21,673 nt of DNA from Syntrophomonadaceae bacterium. GTDB lineage: Bacteria; Bacillota_D; Dethiobacteria; DTU022. The stretch covers positions 1 to 21,673 of the forward strand of contig PWUG01000154.1 of assembly GCA_003562605.1 (NCBI GenBank), given 5' to 3'. The notes under the pieces were generated by a model, which ran no database searches, was not told where the DNA came from, and saw only the letters and a program-made list of their open reading frames with translations. Positions 8,406 to 15,898 of this stretch are shown here, in pieces; positions within the stretch are counted from its first letter, which is position 1, and every line of letters starts with the position of its first letter. The translations under genes and the position numbers were made by a program.

Positions 8406-9606
8406 AGTAGTTGCGGCTAAGAATGCGGCGCAGCTTGCCTGCTGCCTTGCCGAAAATTAAGCGTGTAAATGAAAGTAGCGGTTTTATGTCGTCTGCAGCC
8501 CAGATGGCGTGCGCTTTACGGTGTGAAAGCCATGGTTTTACTACCTGCCCGACATTTAGCTGTCTCCTTTTCAGGTACGCAGCTATACTGATTGTATCCT
8601 CGTAAGCATGCCAGAAAGCCCAGGGCTTCTCATCTTTGAGGTGGAAGTCGGGCAGTGGGTTACCGGTTAAATCCTTATACATGATATAAGCAAATTCAAC
8701 ACCGCACTTGTCAAAAAGGACATTCAGGGTGCTTAGACGGGCATTAATTTCAATCAGGTAATACTTGCCCGTAGAAGGATGTTTTTTAAATTCAATTTCG
8801 CCATAGCCGCGATAACCAAGACGCTTGATGTAATCCAATCCCAGCTCGACCAGTTCCCGGTCATAGAGGTGATGGGTCAGGGTTGATGAACCGAAATTTA
8901 TTGGGAACTGGCGCAGTTTTTGGGCGCTGAAGGTGTGAGTTACCCTGCCCTGCCGATCCACGTAGGCATCGAAGACATACATCTGATCGTCAAAGCCGGG
9001 GATAATCTCCTGAACCATTACTTCGAGTTCACTTGCACGTGCTTTCTCCAACGCGGATATAAGCCCGGCTTTATTTTCGGCGAGAAGACACTTTTGGCGG
9101 AAGATCTTTACAAATTTATGTGAAAGAGCCGGCTTGATTATACAGGGATAATGAATATCCCTGGCGATTACATTAAGGTCACTGTTTTGATCGACAATAT
9201 AAGTCTGCGGTATATTCAGATCATGCTCCGCTGCGAGTAAGGCAAGGCCTTTTTTATCGATAATTTTCTCCAACAGACCGGCTTCGTTATCGGGAAAGAT
9301 GTAATAACCGGACAGTTGATCAGCATAGCGTGATACGAGCAAGGCGTAATTGTCGGCAGTGGCCATCAGGACGGGCCGCGCAGAAAATTCTTTGCCCAGT
9401 TCGATTAGAAAAGCAGCCAGACCGTTTTCATCGGTATTAACGTTGGGGCAGAGTATTTTACGGGTTACATAGCGCGACGATAGAGCGTAAGCCGTGGGAA
9501 AATGGTAATCAAGGGCATATACCGGAATGCCCCTGCGGCCGAGAGTGCGAATGGCTCCCAGGGCTGTGTAAAAGTTCGCCCCTAATAATACAACAGGTGT
9601 TTGCAT
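8404..9606 (-). CDS. ATP-grasp ligase of unknown substrate (predicted carboxylate-amine ligase)
   Basis: This 400-residue protein begins with a Rossmann-like pre-ATP-grasp segment (about 1-110, VVLLGANFYTALGAIRTLGRRG). An ATP-grasp fold follows (about 115-310) with a lysine in YPCIIKPA, the EIIPG strand, and metal-binding acid/Asn positions in GEIEFKK and YLIEINAR. It resembles the broad group of predicted ATP-dependent carboligases, in which a carboxylate is activated as an acyl phosphate and joined to an amine. Some members are D-aspartate ligases or act on peptides and cell-wall precursors. The substrate here is unknown. I chose ATG 9606 because GGAAAGG lies just upstream. An in-frame extension to 9753 is rich in Cys and Lys, does not look like the family, and would overlap the likely ddl promoter. 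The divergent neighbour ddl is also ATP-grasp. Confidence 0.75.
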   Translation of the reverse strand: MQTPVVLLGANFYTALGAIRTLGRRGIPVYALDYHFPTAYALSSRYVTRKILCPNVNTDENGLAAFLIELGKEFSARPVLMATADNYALLVSRYADQLSGYYIFPDNEAGLLEKIIDKKGLALLAAEHDLNIPQTYIVDQNSDLNVIARDIHYPCIIKPALSHKFVKIFRQKCLLAENKAGLISALEKARASELEVMVQEIIPGFDDQMYVFDAYVDRQGRVTHTFSAQKLRQFPINFGSSTLTHHLYDRELVELGLDYIKRLGYRGYGEIEFKKHPSTGKYYLIEINARLSTLNVLFDKCGVEFAYIMYKDLTGNPLPDFHLKDEKPWAFWHAYEDTISIAAYLKRRQLNVGQVVKPWLSHRKAHAIWAADDIKPLLSFTRLIFGKAAGKLRRILSRNY

Positions 9607-9704
9607 CTTCACGGGCCCTTTCCAACAGCGATTATAATGCAACTTTATATTGTCCGGGCCGTTTTTGCAACAGGTTCCATGCAACTTAGAGTGTTTGGCA
9701 GGTA

Positions 9705-9713
9705 TGATATAAT
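9705..9713 (+). promoter_or_regulatory. Extended -10 promoter (TGATATAAT) likely driving ddl
   Basis: TG-A-TATAAT is a perfect extended -10 box, 83 bases before the ddl ATG, in the gap between the two divergent ATP-grasp genes. No good -35 hexamer is visible 17 bases upstream, which extended -10 promoters tolerate. Confidence 0.45.
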
Positions 9714-9796
9714 ACAGAAAACTAAAATAGCCAATATTAGTATTACAAGCCATGTATTATCGATCTGAAAGCGCAGGTCGGTGGAGTTGATTATTA

Positions 9797-10903
9797 ATGA
9801 AACGCAAACAGGTTGCGGTTGTATTCGGAGGTCGTTCCGGTGAGCATGTGGTATCTCTAAGGTCAGCGGTTTCGATCATTGAGGCAATAGATTCAGAACT
9901 ATATGAAGTTATTTCGGTCGGCATTACCAGGGAAGGCACCTGGCTAACCGGCCCTGATGCCTGGTTGTCTCTATGGGAGAAACGTCCGCCTCGCGAGGCG
10001 AACCGAGCTGTTTTATTAACCGATCCCAGCCGCCCCGGCTTGCTTGTACAATCCGGCGATTCACCAACAGATTGGCGCTACCAGCCAATCGACATTGTTT
10101 TCCCCGTTTTGCACGGCACTTATGGTGAAGACGGAGCTATACAGGGGCTTTTTGAAATGGCCGGTCTTCCTTACGTCGGTTCAGGCGTGCTTGCTTCAAG
10201 CTCAGGTATGGATAAAGCTGTTATGAAAGTCCTGTTCCGGCAGCAAGGTTTACCGGTGGCCCCTTATATCCATTTCTACCGCTGGCAGTGGAGAGACCAG
10301 GAAAAGCGGTTGGAGAGCCGGATCAGCGAGGAGTTGAGCTTCCCCTGTTTTGTGAAACCGGCAAACCTGGGATCCAGCGTTGGCATCAACAAGGTCCGTT
10401 CTTTAGAAACTTTGGCGGCAGCAATTGAGGAAGCGCTGCTATATGATGAAAAAGTAATTGTGGAGAAGTTTGTCCAGGGGCGAGAGATCGAATGTGCCGT
10501 TTTGGGCGACGTCGAGGCGGAAGCTTCCCGGCCCGGAGAAGTAATTCCCTGCAATGAGTTCTATGATTACCGGGCTAAGTATATTGATGATCGTTCCAAC
10601 CTTATTATCCCGGTTGAACTGGAGCCAGAGATGGAAAATAGGATTATGAGCTATTCAATCGAAGCTTTTCGGGCAGTTGAAGCAAGCGGTTTGGCCAGAG
10701 TTGATTTCTTTGTCAATTCCAATAGTGACACGATCATTATAAACGAGATCAATACTATGCCCGGTTTCACAAGCATCAGTATGTATCCGAAGATGTGGGA
10801 AGCCAGCGGTGTCAGTTACAGGGAGTTGGTAAACAGGTTGATGGAACTGGCGGAAGAGCGTTTTACAAGGCGGCAGGCACTGATAGTTGCTCCACCCGAA
10901 TAA
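9797..10903 (+). CDS. ddl: D-alanine--D-alanine ligase
   Basis: Ddl joins two D-alanines for the peptidoglycan precursor in the cytoplasm. The 368 residues cover the N-terminal domain (VVFGGRSGEHVVS with Glu16, equivalent to Glu15 of E. coli DdlB), the central ATP-binding domain (PCFVKPANLGSSVGINKV, IVEKFVQGREIECAVLG), and the C-terminal domain (ARVDFF, IIINEINTMPGFT). The ω-loop contains YDYRAKY. Tyr262 occupies the position of DdlB Tyr216, which marks a D-Ala ligase and not a D-lactate (VanA-type) ligase. The protein is slightly longer than E. coli DdlB because of insertions near residues 50-85, as in many Gram-positive Ddl proteins. GGTGGAG lies 10 bases before the ATG. murF is not adjacent; a DNA glycosylase gene follows. 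Confidence 0.95.
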   Translation: MKRKQVAVVFGGRSGEHVVSLRSAVSIIEAIDSELYEVISVGITREGTWLTGPDAWLSLWEKRPPREANRAVLLTDPSRPGLLVQSGDSPTDWRYQPIDIVFPVLHGTYGEDGAIQGLFEMAGLPYVGSGVLASSSGMDKAVMKVLFRQQGLPVAPYIHFYRWQWRDQEKRLESRISEELSFPCFVKPANLGSSVGINKVRSLETLAAAIEEALLYDEKVIVEKFVQGREIECAVLGDVEAEASRPGEVIPCNEFYDYRAKYIDDRSNLIIPVELEPEMENRIMSYSIEAFRAVEASGLARVDFFVNSNSDTIIINEINTMPGFTSISMYPKMWEASGVSYRELVNRLMELAEERFTRRQALIVAPPE

Positions 10904-10918
10904 CAAATAATTTATGGG

Positions 10919-11548
10919 GTGAGATCGATTACTGATCACCAGGAATCCCTTTTAGATTTACTTAATAATGATAAACCGGGCCGAATGCAGCAGGATAATG
11001 CTGTAGAACGGCTGGAGGAATTGGAAAAAACCTCCTTGGCCTGTACACTCTGCGATTTGAGGAGTGGATGTCGCCAGGTAGTTTTCGGGGCAGGTAATCC
11101 CCGTGCCAGCCTGATGCTGGTCGGTGAGGGCCCTGGTGCTGATGAAGATCGTCTCGGCATTCCTTTTGTCGGCAGAGCCGGTAAACTGCTCGACCGTATT
11201 TTGGAAGCTGCAGGAATCAAACGCGATGAAATCTATATTACCAATGTAGTCAAATGCCGTCCCCCCGCCAACCGTCTTCCTTTTCAACCCGAGGTCGATT
11301 CCTGTTTGCCTTACCTGAAAAAGCAAATTGAGCTTATCGGTCCCAGACTGATCGTTTGCCTCGGGGCGCTGGCTACGCGAACTTTAATTGATAAGAATGC
11401 TTCGATAACCCGTTCACGGGGTCAATGGCATGAAAATGATGGTCGCCTTATCATTGCCACTTTTCATCCTGCGGCATTACTGCGCGACCCCGGTAAAAAA
11501 AAATATGTCTGGGAAGATTTCAAAGAGATCATCAAATATTATAAATAA
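10919..11548 (+). CDS. Uracil-DNA glycosylase, family 4 (iron-sulfur type)
   Basis: This enzyme removes uracil from DNA, starting base excision repair of deaminated cytosine. The 209 residues carry the family-4 signature. Four cysteines (Cys42, Cys45, Cys113, Cys129) are spaced as expected for the [4Fe-4S] cluster. Motif 1 is [20 protein letters not shown], with Gly where most members have Ala (GEAPG). [12 protein letters not shown] follows, and the C-terminal motif is HPAALLR. It acts on chromosomal DNA and is common in thermophiles and many anaerobes. The start is unsure: GTG 10919 has a weak ribosome binding site, and ATG 10985 would remove 22 non-conserved residues. A paralogous domain occurs in phage polymerases, but the size and context fit a cellular repair gene. 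Confidence 0.9.
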   Translation: MRSITDHQESLLDLLNNDKPGRMQQDNAVERLEELEKTSLACTLCDLRSGCRQVVFGAGNPRASLMLVGEGPGADEDRLGIPFVGRAGKLLDRILEAAGIKRDEIYITNVVKCRPPANRLPFQPEVDSCLPYLKKQIELIGPRLIVCLGALATRTLIDKNASITRSRGQWHENDGRLIIATFHPAALLRDPGKKKYVWEDFKEIIKYYK

Positions 11549-11572
11549 ACCACATGGAGGAGGCTGTGGCTT

Positions 11573-12265
11573 GTGAGTAACGAACTGGTCCTGGTTGTTG
11601 ACGATGAAAAAACGCTGGTCAAGGCGCTTGCATTTAACCTTGAAAAAGAAGGTTTCCGGGTCGAAACGGCCTACGACGGTAAAGAGGCCCTGGAAAAAGT
11701 ATTTGAGTTAAAGCCTGATATTGTTGTCCTTGATTTAATGCTGCCGGAAGTTGACGGTTTTGAAGTCTGCCGCAGGATCCGCAAGAAACTTGAGATACCA
11801 ATTATTATGCTAACTGCCCGCAGCGAAGATATTGACAAGGTTTTAGGTCTTGAACTCGGTGCGGATGATTACCTGACCAAACCTTTCAATTCACGGGAAC
11901 TGGTTGCCCGAATCAAGGCGATCCTGAGGCGAAGCATTGTCCGTGATGAAGAGTCTAAAAAGGTGATTCAGATCGGAAAACTGCAGGTTGACCTGCTTCA
12001 ACACAGAGCCCGTCTTGGAGATCAGGAAATCAGTCTTACTTCAAAAGAATTTGCCTTGCTCAGCTTTCTTGTAGCCAATGCCGGCAATGTTTATTCCAGA
12101 GAACAGCTTCTTGAACAAGTCTGGGGCTATGACTACTATGGTGATGTACGCACGGTAGATGTCCATATCAGGCACCTTAGAGAAAAAATAGAGCGAGACC
12201 CGGGCAACCCGGAGTTGATCATCACTGTGTGGGGCACAGGCTATAAATTCCGGGAGGATATTTAA
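11573..12265 (+). CDS. OmpR/PhoP-family response regulator
   Basis: This two-component DNA-binding regulator has 230 residues. The receiver domain (about 5-118) has acidic pocket Asp10-Asp11, phospho-acceptor Asp54, Thr81 and Lys103 followed by Pro104, all intact. The OmpR-type winged helix (about 132-228) includes SLTSKEFALLSFL, the recognition region VRTVDVHIRHLREKIE, and the wing TVWGTGYKF. The start is GTG 11573, with GGAGGAGG 9 bases upstream. The stop and the kinase start overlap in TAATG, so the pair is co-translated. Sequence of this kind is shared by WalR, PhoP, ResD and MtrA. The gene order with the third protein downstream favours an MtrA-like role, which is an inference. Confidence 0.95.
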   Translation: MSNELVLVVDDEKTLVKALAFNLEKEGFRVETAYDGKEALEKVFELKPDIVVLDLMLPEVDGFEVCRRIRKKLEIPIIMLTARSEDIDKVLGLELGADDYLTKPFNSRELVARIKAILRRSIVRDEESKKVIQIGKLQVDLLQHRARLGDQEISLTSKEFALLSFLVANAGNVYSREQLLEQVWGYDYYGDVRTVDVHIRHLREKIERDPGNPELIITVWGTGYKFREDI

Positions 12266-13677
12266 TGACGAGGTTTTACAGTATCCGTTTTCGCCTGACG
12301 GCCACATTCCTTGCAATTATTATGGCGGTAATGGTTATAATCAGCTTTTTTCTATTCAATACCCTGGAACGCTACTATATGAATAATCTCGAGGATAGTT
12401 TGGAGCGGTCAGGGCTTCTCGCTTCTGAATTTGTGGTTGGGCACTTGCGCGGGCAGGTTGACTCGGTCCGCCTTAGTGCGCTGGCTGAGAATATGAGCCG
12501 CCAAGCCCAGGCCAGGGTTATTTTTACCGATCAGCAGGGGATCGTAGTCGGTGATTCGATTCGTATCGGGGGACTCCTAAATCAAAGTCTTGAAAATGAG
12601 CTGGTCAAAAACGCCCTCGCGGGGAATCTCAATAGCAGCATAGGCTATAGTGAGAGGATTCAGCATCAGGTAATATATTTAGCTGTTCCGGTAATAGAGG
12701 CAGACAATTCAGTAACTGGTGTGGTCTTTCTTTCGGCTTCTCTGGAAGATGTTTACCGGATCCTTGATGATATCCGCCGGTTTCTCTTTTTAGCGACAGT
12801 CCTTGCTATGGCTGTAGTTGGAGGTGGATCGGTGGCATTGGCCCGCCGCTTTACCGGCCCTCTCGAAGGACTGACGGCGGCAACAAGAAAAATGGCCGAA
12901 GGTAAGCTTGATCAACACATTGAATTTTCTTCAGGCGATGAGATTGGCCGCCTGGCGGAGCAGTTCAACATTATGGCCAAGCGCCTGAATTATTATACCA
13001 GCAACCTGAAAAAATTTGCCGCTGATGTAGCTCATGAAGTACGCACTCCGCTGACAACAATGAGCCTTTTAACCAAAGCCCTTAAAGAGCATGAAATGGA
13101 ACCTGAACAACAAAAGGAGTTTATTGAAGATCTGGATAGCGAGCTGGATCGTCTCACAGCCCTGGTCAGTGATCTCCTTGAATTATCAAAACTGGAAAAG
13201 AATGATATTCAACCTGAAGAAGTTATGCTCGATCTTTTACTCCGGGATGTGATCGGTGAATATCAGTACCGCTTTGCCCGGGCCGGTTTGGATTTAATTG
13301 ATGGTATTCCCATGCAAACAGTTAAAGTTTACGGGGCGCCGCTGCAATTGCGCCAGGTTATTAGTAACCTGCTCGATAATGCTATGAACTATACTTCAGC
13401 AGGGGGCACAGTAACTGTATCCCTCTCCCTGGAAGAAACAGAAGTAATTACAAAGATTGAAGATACCGGCTGTGGGATTCCCGAAGAAGATTTAAACTAT
13501 ATCTTCGAACGATTTTTCCGCGTCGATAGGGCCCGTTCCCGTGAGGAAGGGGGGACAGGTTTAGGTTTGGCTATTGTCAGTGAAATAATAGCCAAGCACG
13601 GCGGCAAGGTCTGGGTTGAAAGTGAGGAAGGTGTGGGAAGCAGTTTTTATTTTACCCTGCCGCTGGCAATAGAATAG
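12265..13677 (+). CDS. HAMP-domain sensor histidine kinase
   Basis: This membrane histidine kinase (470 residues) is the partner of the preceding regulator. TM1 is at about 12-30 (ATFLAIIMAVMVIISFFLF) and TM2 at about 171-188, enclosing an extracytoplasmic sensor of about 135 residues that is poorly conserved. The HAMP linker is at about 188-242. The HisKA helix has phospho-acceptor His257 in ADVAHEVRTPLTTM. The ATPase domain has an N-box (SNLLDNAMNY), G1 DTGCGIP (400-406), an F-box near FERFFRVD, and G2 GGTGLGLAI. There is no PAS domain, so it differs from typical WalK and is closer to PhoR/MtrB-like kinases lacking PAS. ATG 12265 overlaps the regulator stop by one base. The signal sensed is unknown. 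Confidence 0.94.
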   Translation: MTRFYSIRFRLTATFLAIIMAVMVIISFFLFNTLERYYMNNLEDSLERSGLLASEFVVGHLRGQVDSVRLSALAENMSRQAQARVIFTDQQGIVVGDSIRIGGLLNQSLENELVKNALAGNLNSSIGYSERIQHQVIYLAVPVIEADNSVTGVVFLSASLEDVYRILDDIRRFLFLATVLAMAVVGGGSVALARRFTGPLEGLTAATRKMAEGKLDQHIEFSSGDEIGRLAEQFNIMAKRLNYYTSNLKKFAADVAHEVRTPLTTMSLLTKALKEHEMEPEQQKEFIEDLDSELDRLTALVSDLLELSKLEKNDIQPEEVMLDLLLRDVIGEYQYRFARAGLDLIDGIPMQTVKVYGAPLQLRQVISNLLDNAMNYTSAGGTVTVSLSLEETEVITKIEDTGCGIPEEDLNYIFERFFRVDRARSREEGGTGLGLAIVSEIIAKHGGKVWVESEEGVGSSFYFTLPLAIE

Positions 13678-13781
13678 AGATGTTATAAGAAATTAATACT
13701 TTTAAAGATTACTTTAAAGCACAAAGATTTGAATATGATAAAATAGCTTCACTGTAGTTTTTAGTTCCGGGGTGTTTACAG

Positions 13782-15827
13782 ATGAAACGAATACAACCTT
13801 ATCATTATATAGTTATTATGGCCGGCCTCTTTATCATGGCCGGTTTAGTACTTTTTTCCATGCGGCTTTTTCCAGCCGCTGAAAGCAATACTCTTAGCAT
13901 AGATCCGCTGGCTGAAGGTCAGGGTGATACTATTTATGATCTTTGGTTCTCTAGGGCCGGAGTATACGATCTAAGTGTCGATCATGGCCTGAATAGTATC
14001 TTGCTCAGCACTGATAACAATGCAGTGACCCTCCTTGACCAGGGGCGTAAACTGCTCTGGGATAAAGTTTTCACTACTGCACCGCAGCAGGCTAAAATAT
14101 CATCCTGCGGCAATTATGCCGTCATTGGAACTGCCGGGGGCAGAGTCTTTTTTACCACCATAGATCAAGAGTTGTGGTGGGACCACGAAGGCAGCCCCGT
14201 TGATTTGATTGCAGTTTCTCCCAATGCATCCTGGATAGCTGTTGCCCGTTCAAAGCCGGATCAGGATTTGTATCACCTCGATTTTTTTAATAAGGAAGGC
14301 GCTCTAAAATGGAGTATCGAAACCGGGCCGATTAAGAACCTTTATCTAACCAGCGAATACCTGGAACAGGCTAATATTTACTATACATCTTATGAAAACG
14401 GGCAACCAGTTGTTACTGCAGTTAACCTTGAGGGAGATGAGCTGTGGTCTAATGAAGGGCAAACTTTAGCTGCTGTTTCCAAACATGGCAGCCGCCTGGC
14501 CGTTCTGGAAGATAGCAGGATCATTGTTTATGATTCGCTTGGTTACGCTTTGTGGACAACAACCCTGCCCTTTGAAGCCAACGCCGTAGTTTTTAACCCT
14601 CAGAATTACAATCGTGTTCTTATTTATGGCAGCAGGGAAGGGTCTGGCGAAAACTTTTACTACTTTGATCTGGCAGAAGATTTGCTCTGGATGAAGCGTG
14701 TTGCTGATGGTTCACTCTTTTCGTTTACCGCCGACGGGCAATATATTGTCACCAGCTCCTGGCGCCACTACAAGGAAGACTTTACACAAATGTTTTTAAT
14801 TGACCGTGAAGGTGTTGAACTTAACAGTTGGGAAGTGGCCATGCGCGTTGAGCGCTTAAATATATCGGGTCACCCTTACCTGGCAGTCGTATGTGGTGAA
14901 GATGGCTATATCGATCTTATTGATTTAAGGTACTTGTTCAATGAAGAAAATGGCAACGGTATCCGGGAGGCCCAGCTCTATAACCCGGTTACAACCGGCA
15001 TGAGGCCTGATGAAACCAGGATTACGCTCTACTTTGCTGACGAAAACACAAATATGGTTCCGGTAACACGTACGCTTAGTTTAACCGATAACCCGCTTCG
15101 CGCTGCCCTGGAAGAGCTGATTCGGGGTCCGGCCCGCGGTAGTTCTTTATACCGGACTATTCCCGATAAAGATTTCTCCGTTGAGACAGAGTTTAACCCG
15201 GAAGATGGCAGTCTGGTTATAGACTTGTCACCGGGTCTGGCCAACCTGGGTGGTTTTGTTCAGAGCAAAGCTGCTTTTGATTCGTTGATGATGACGGTAA
15301 GCGCCTTTAATGAAGTTAAAGAAATTTATCTGAAAGTGGAAGACGAGTTGATCGAAACTTTTGGTGAGGGAATACTGCTTGAGCAGCCTCTCACTCCACA
15401 CCGGTGGGAGAACCCGGTCTATATTCCTATAATGAGTGGAAATCGCTTCTACCTGCTGGTTCGAGAAGGTGCAGAGGATACAACAGAAGGCGCCAGCCTG
15501 CAAAGCCTGGTCGGAGAAACCTTGCTGGCAACCCGGGCCCTGCCATTTGTTCCGGCAGATCTGGAGCTAATTGAAGTTAATAAAACACCTGAGCAGGTTC
15601 AAATTAACCTGAACAGTTCCCTGCGGGCTATCTTCCCCGAGGACCCGACTGAAAAAGAGCGGATGCAGGCAGCACTTGTACTTGATGCTTTATTCATGAC
15701 CATATTTGGTAACAGCCGTTCTCAAAGAGTCGAAATATTGCTTGATGGACAGCCCTGGAGTTCTCCGATAGGTTATCCTTCCACCAGCCGCTTTTTCCGT
15801 CAGCCCTACTTTATCAACCCTGAATAG
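13782..15827 (+). CDS. Membrane-anchored β-propeller protein with two GerMN domains (LpqB-like)
   Basis: The 681-residue protein has an uncleaved-looking N-terminal anchor (about 11-31, VIMAGLFIMAGLVLFSM). An extracytoplasmic repeat region follows (about 50-400) of the PQQ/WD-like propeller type, with repeating units such as DQELWWDHEG, GALKWSIETG, GDELWSNEGQ, GYALWTTTLP and EDLLWMKRV. A GerMN domain starts near Met407 (ITLYFADENTN, AALEELIRGP, LVIDLSPGLA) and ends near 535. A second, more diverged GerMN-like domain covers about 548-670 (FYLLVREG, VQINLNSSLR). GerMN domains occur in the spore protein GerM and in actinobacterial LpqB. LpqB is encoded after mtrA-mtrB and modulates the kinase MtrB. 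Here the third gene of the same order combines the same two domain types in reverse order. Role in signalling is inferred. GGGGTG lies just before the ATG. Confidence 0.85.
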   Translation: MKRIQPYHYIVIMAGLFIMAGLVLFSMRLFPAAESNTLSIDPLAEGQGDTIYDLWFSRAGVYDLSVDHGLNSILLSTDNNAVTLLDQGRKLLWDKVFTTAPQQAKISSCGNYAVIGTAGGRVFFTTIDQELWWDHEGSPVDLIAVSPNASWIAVARSKPDQDLYHLDFFNKEGALKWSIETGPIKNLYLTSEYLEQANIYYTSYENGQPVVTAVNLEGDELWSNEGQTLAAVSKHGSRLAVLEDSRIIVYDSLGYALWTTTLPFEANAVVFNPQNYNRVLIYGSREGSGENFYYFDLAEDLLWMKRVADGSLFSFTADGQYIVTSSWRHYKEDFTQMFLIDREGVELNSWEVAMRVERLNISGHPYLAVVCGEDGYIDLIDLRYLFNEENGNGIREAQLYNPVTTGMRPDETRITLYFADENTNMVPVTRTLSLTDNPLRAALEELIRGPARGSSLYRTIPDKDFSVETEFNPEDGSLVIDLSPGLANLGGFVQSKAAFDSLMMTVSAFNEVKEIYLKVEDELIETFGEGILLEQPLTPHRWENPVYIPIMSGNRFYLLVREGAEDTTEGASLQSLVGETLLATRALPFVPADLELIEVNKTPEQVQINLNSSLRAIFPEDPTEKERMQAALVLDALFMTIFGNSRSQRVEILLDGQPWSSPIGYPSTSRFFRQPYFINPE

Positions 15828-15841
15828 TGAAAATTTTCTAT

Positions 15842-15870
15842 TTGATAATTGTCCTGCTCTAGCCTAAAAT
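15842..15870 (+). promoter_or_regulatory. σA-type promoter for argS
   Basis: TTGATA (15842-15847) is separated by exactly 17 bases from TAAAAT (15865-15870), just after the stop of the propeller/GerMN gene. Transcription would start near 15877, giving a leader of about 20 bases before the argS ribosome binding site. That leaves no room for a T-box leader. Confidence 0.7.
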
Positions 15871-15898
15871 AAGTGTAAAAGCGCCGAGGAGATAATTT

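Noticed and set aside
9607..9753. N-terminal extension of 49 residues on the ATP-grasp protein
   Set aside because: The extension is Cys- and Lys-rich, unlike the family start, and covers the TGATATAAT promoter. A ribosome binding site lies directly before ATG 9606.
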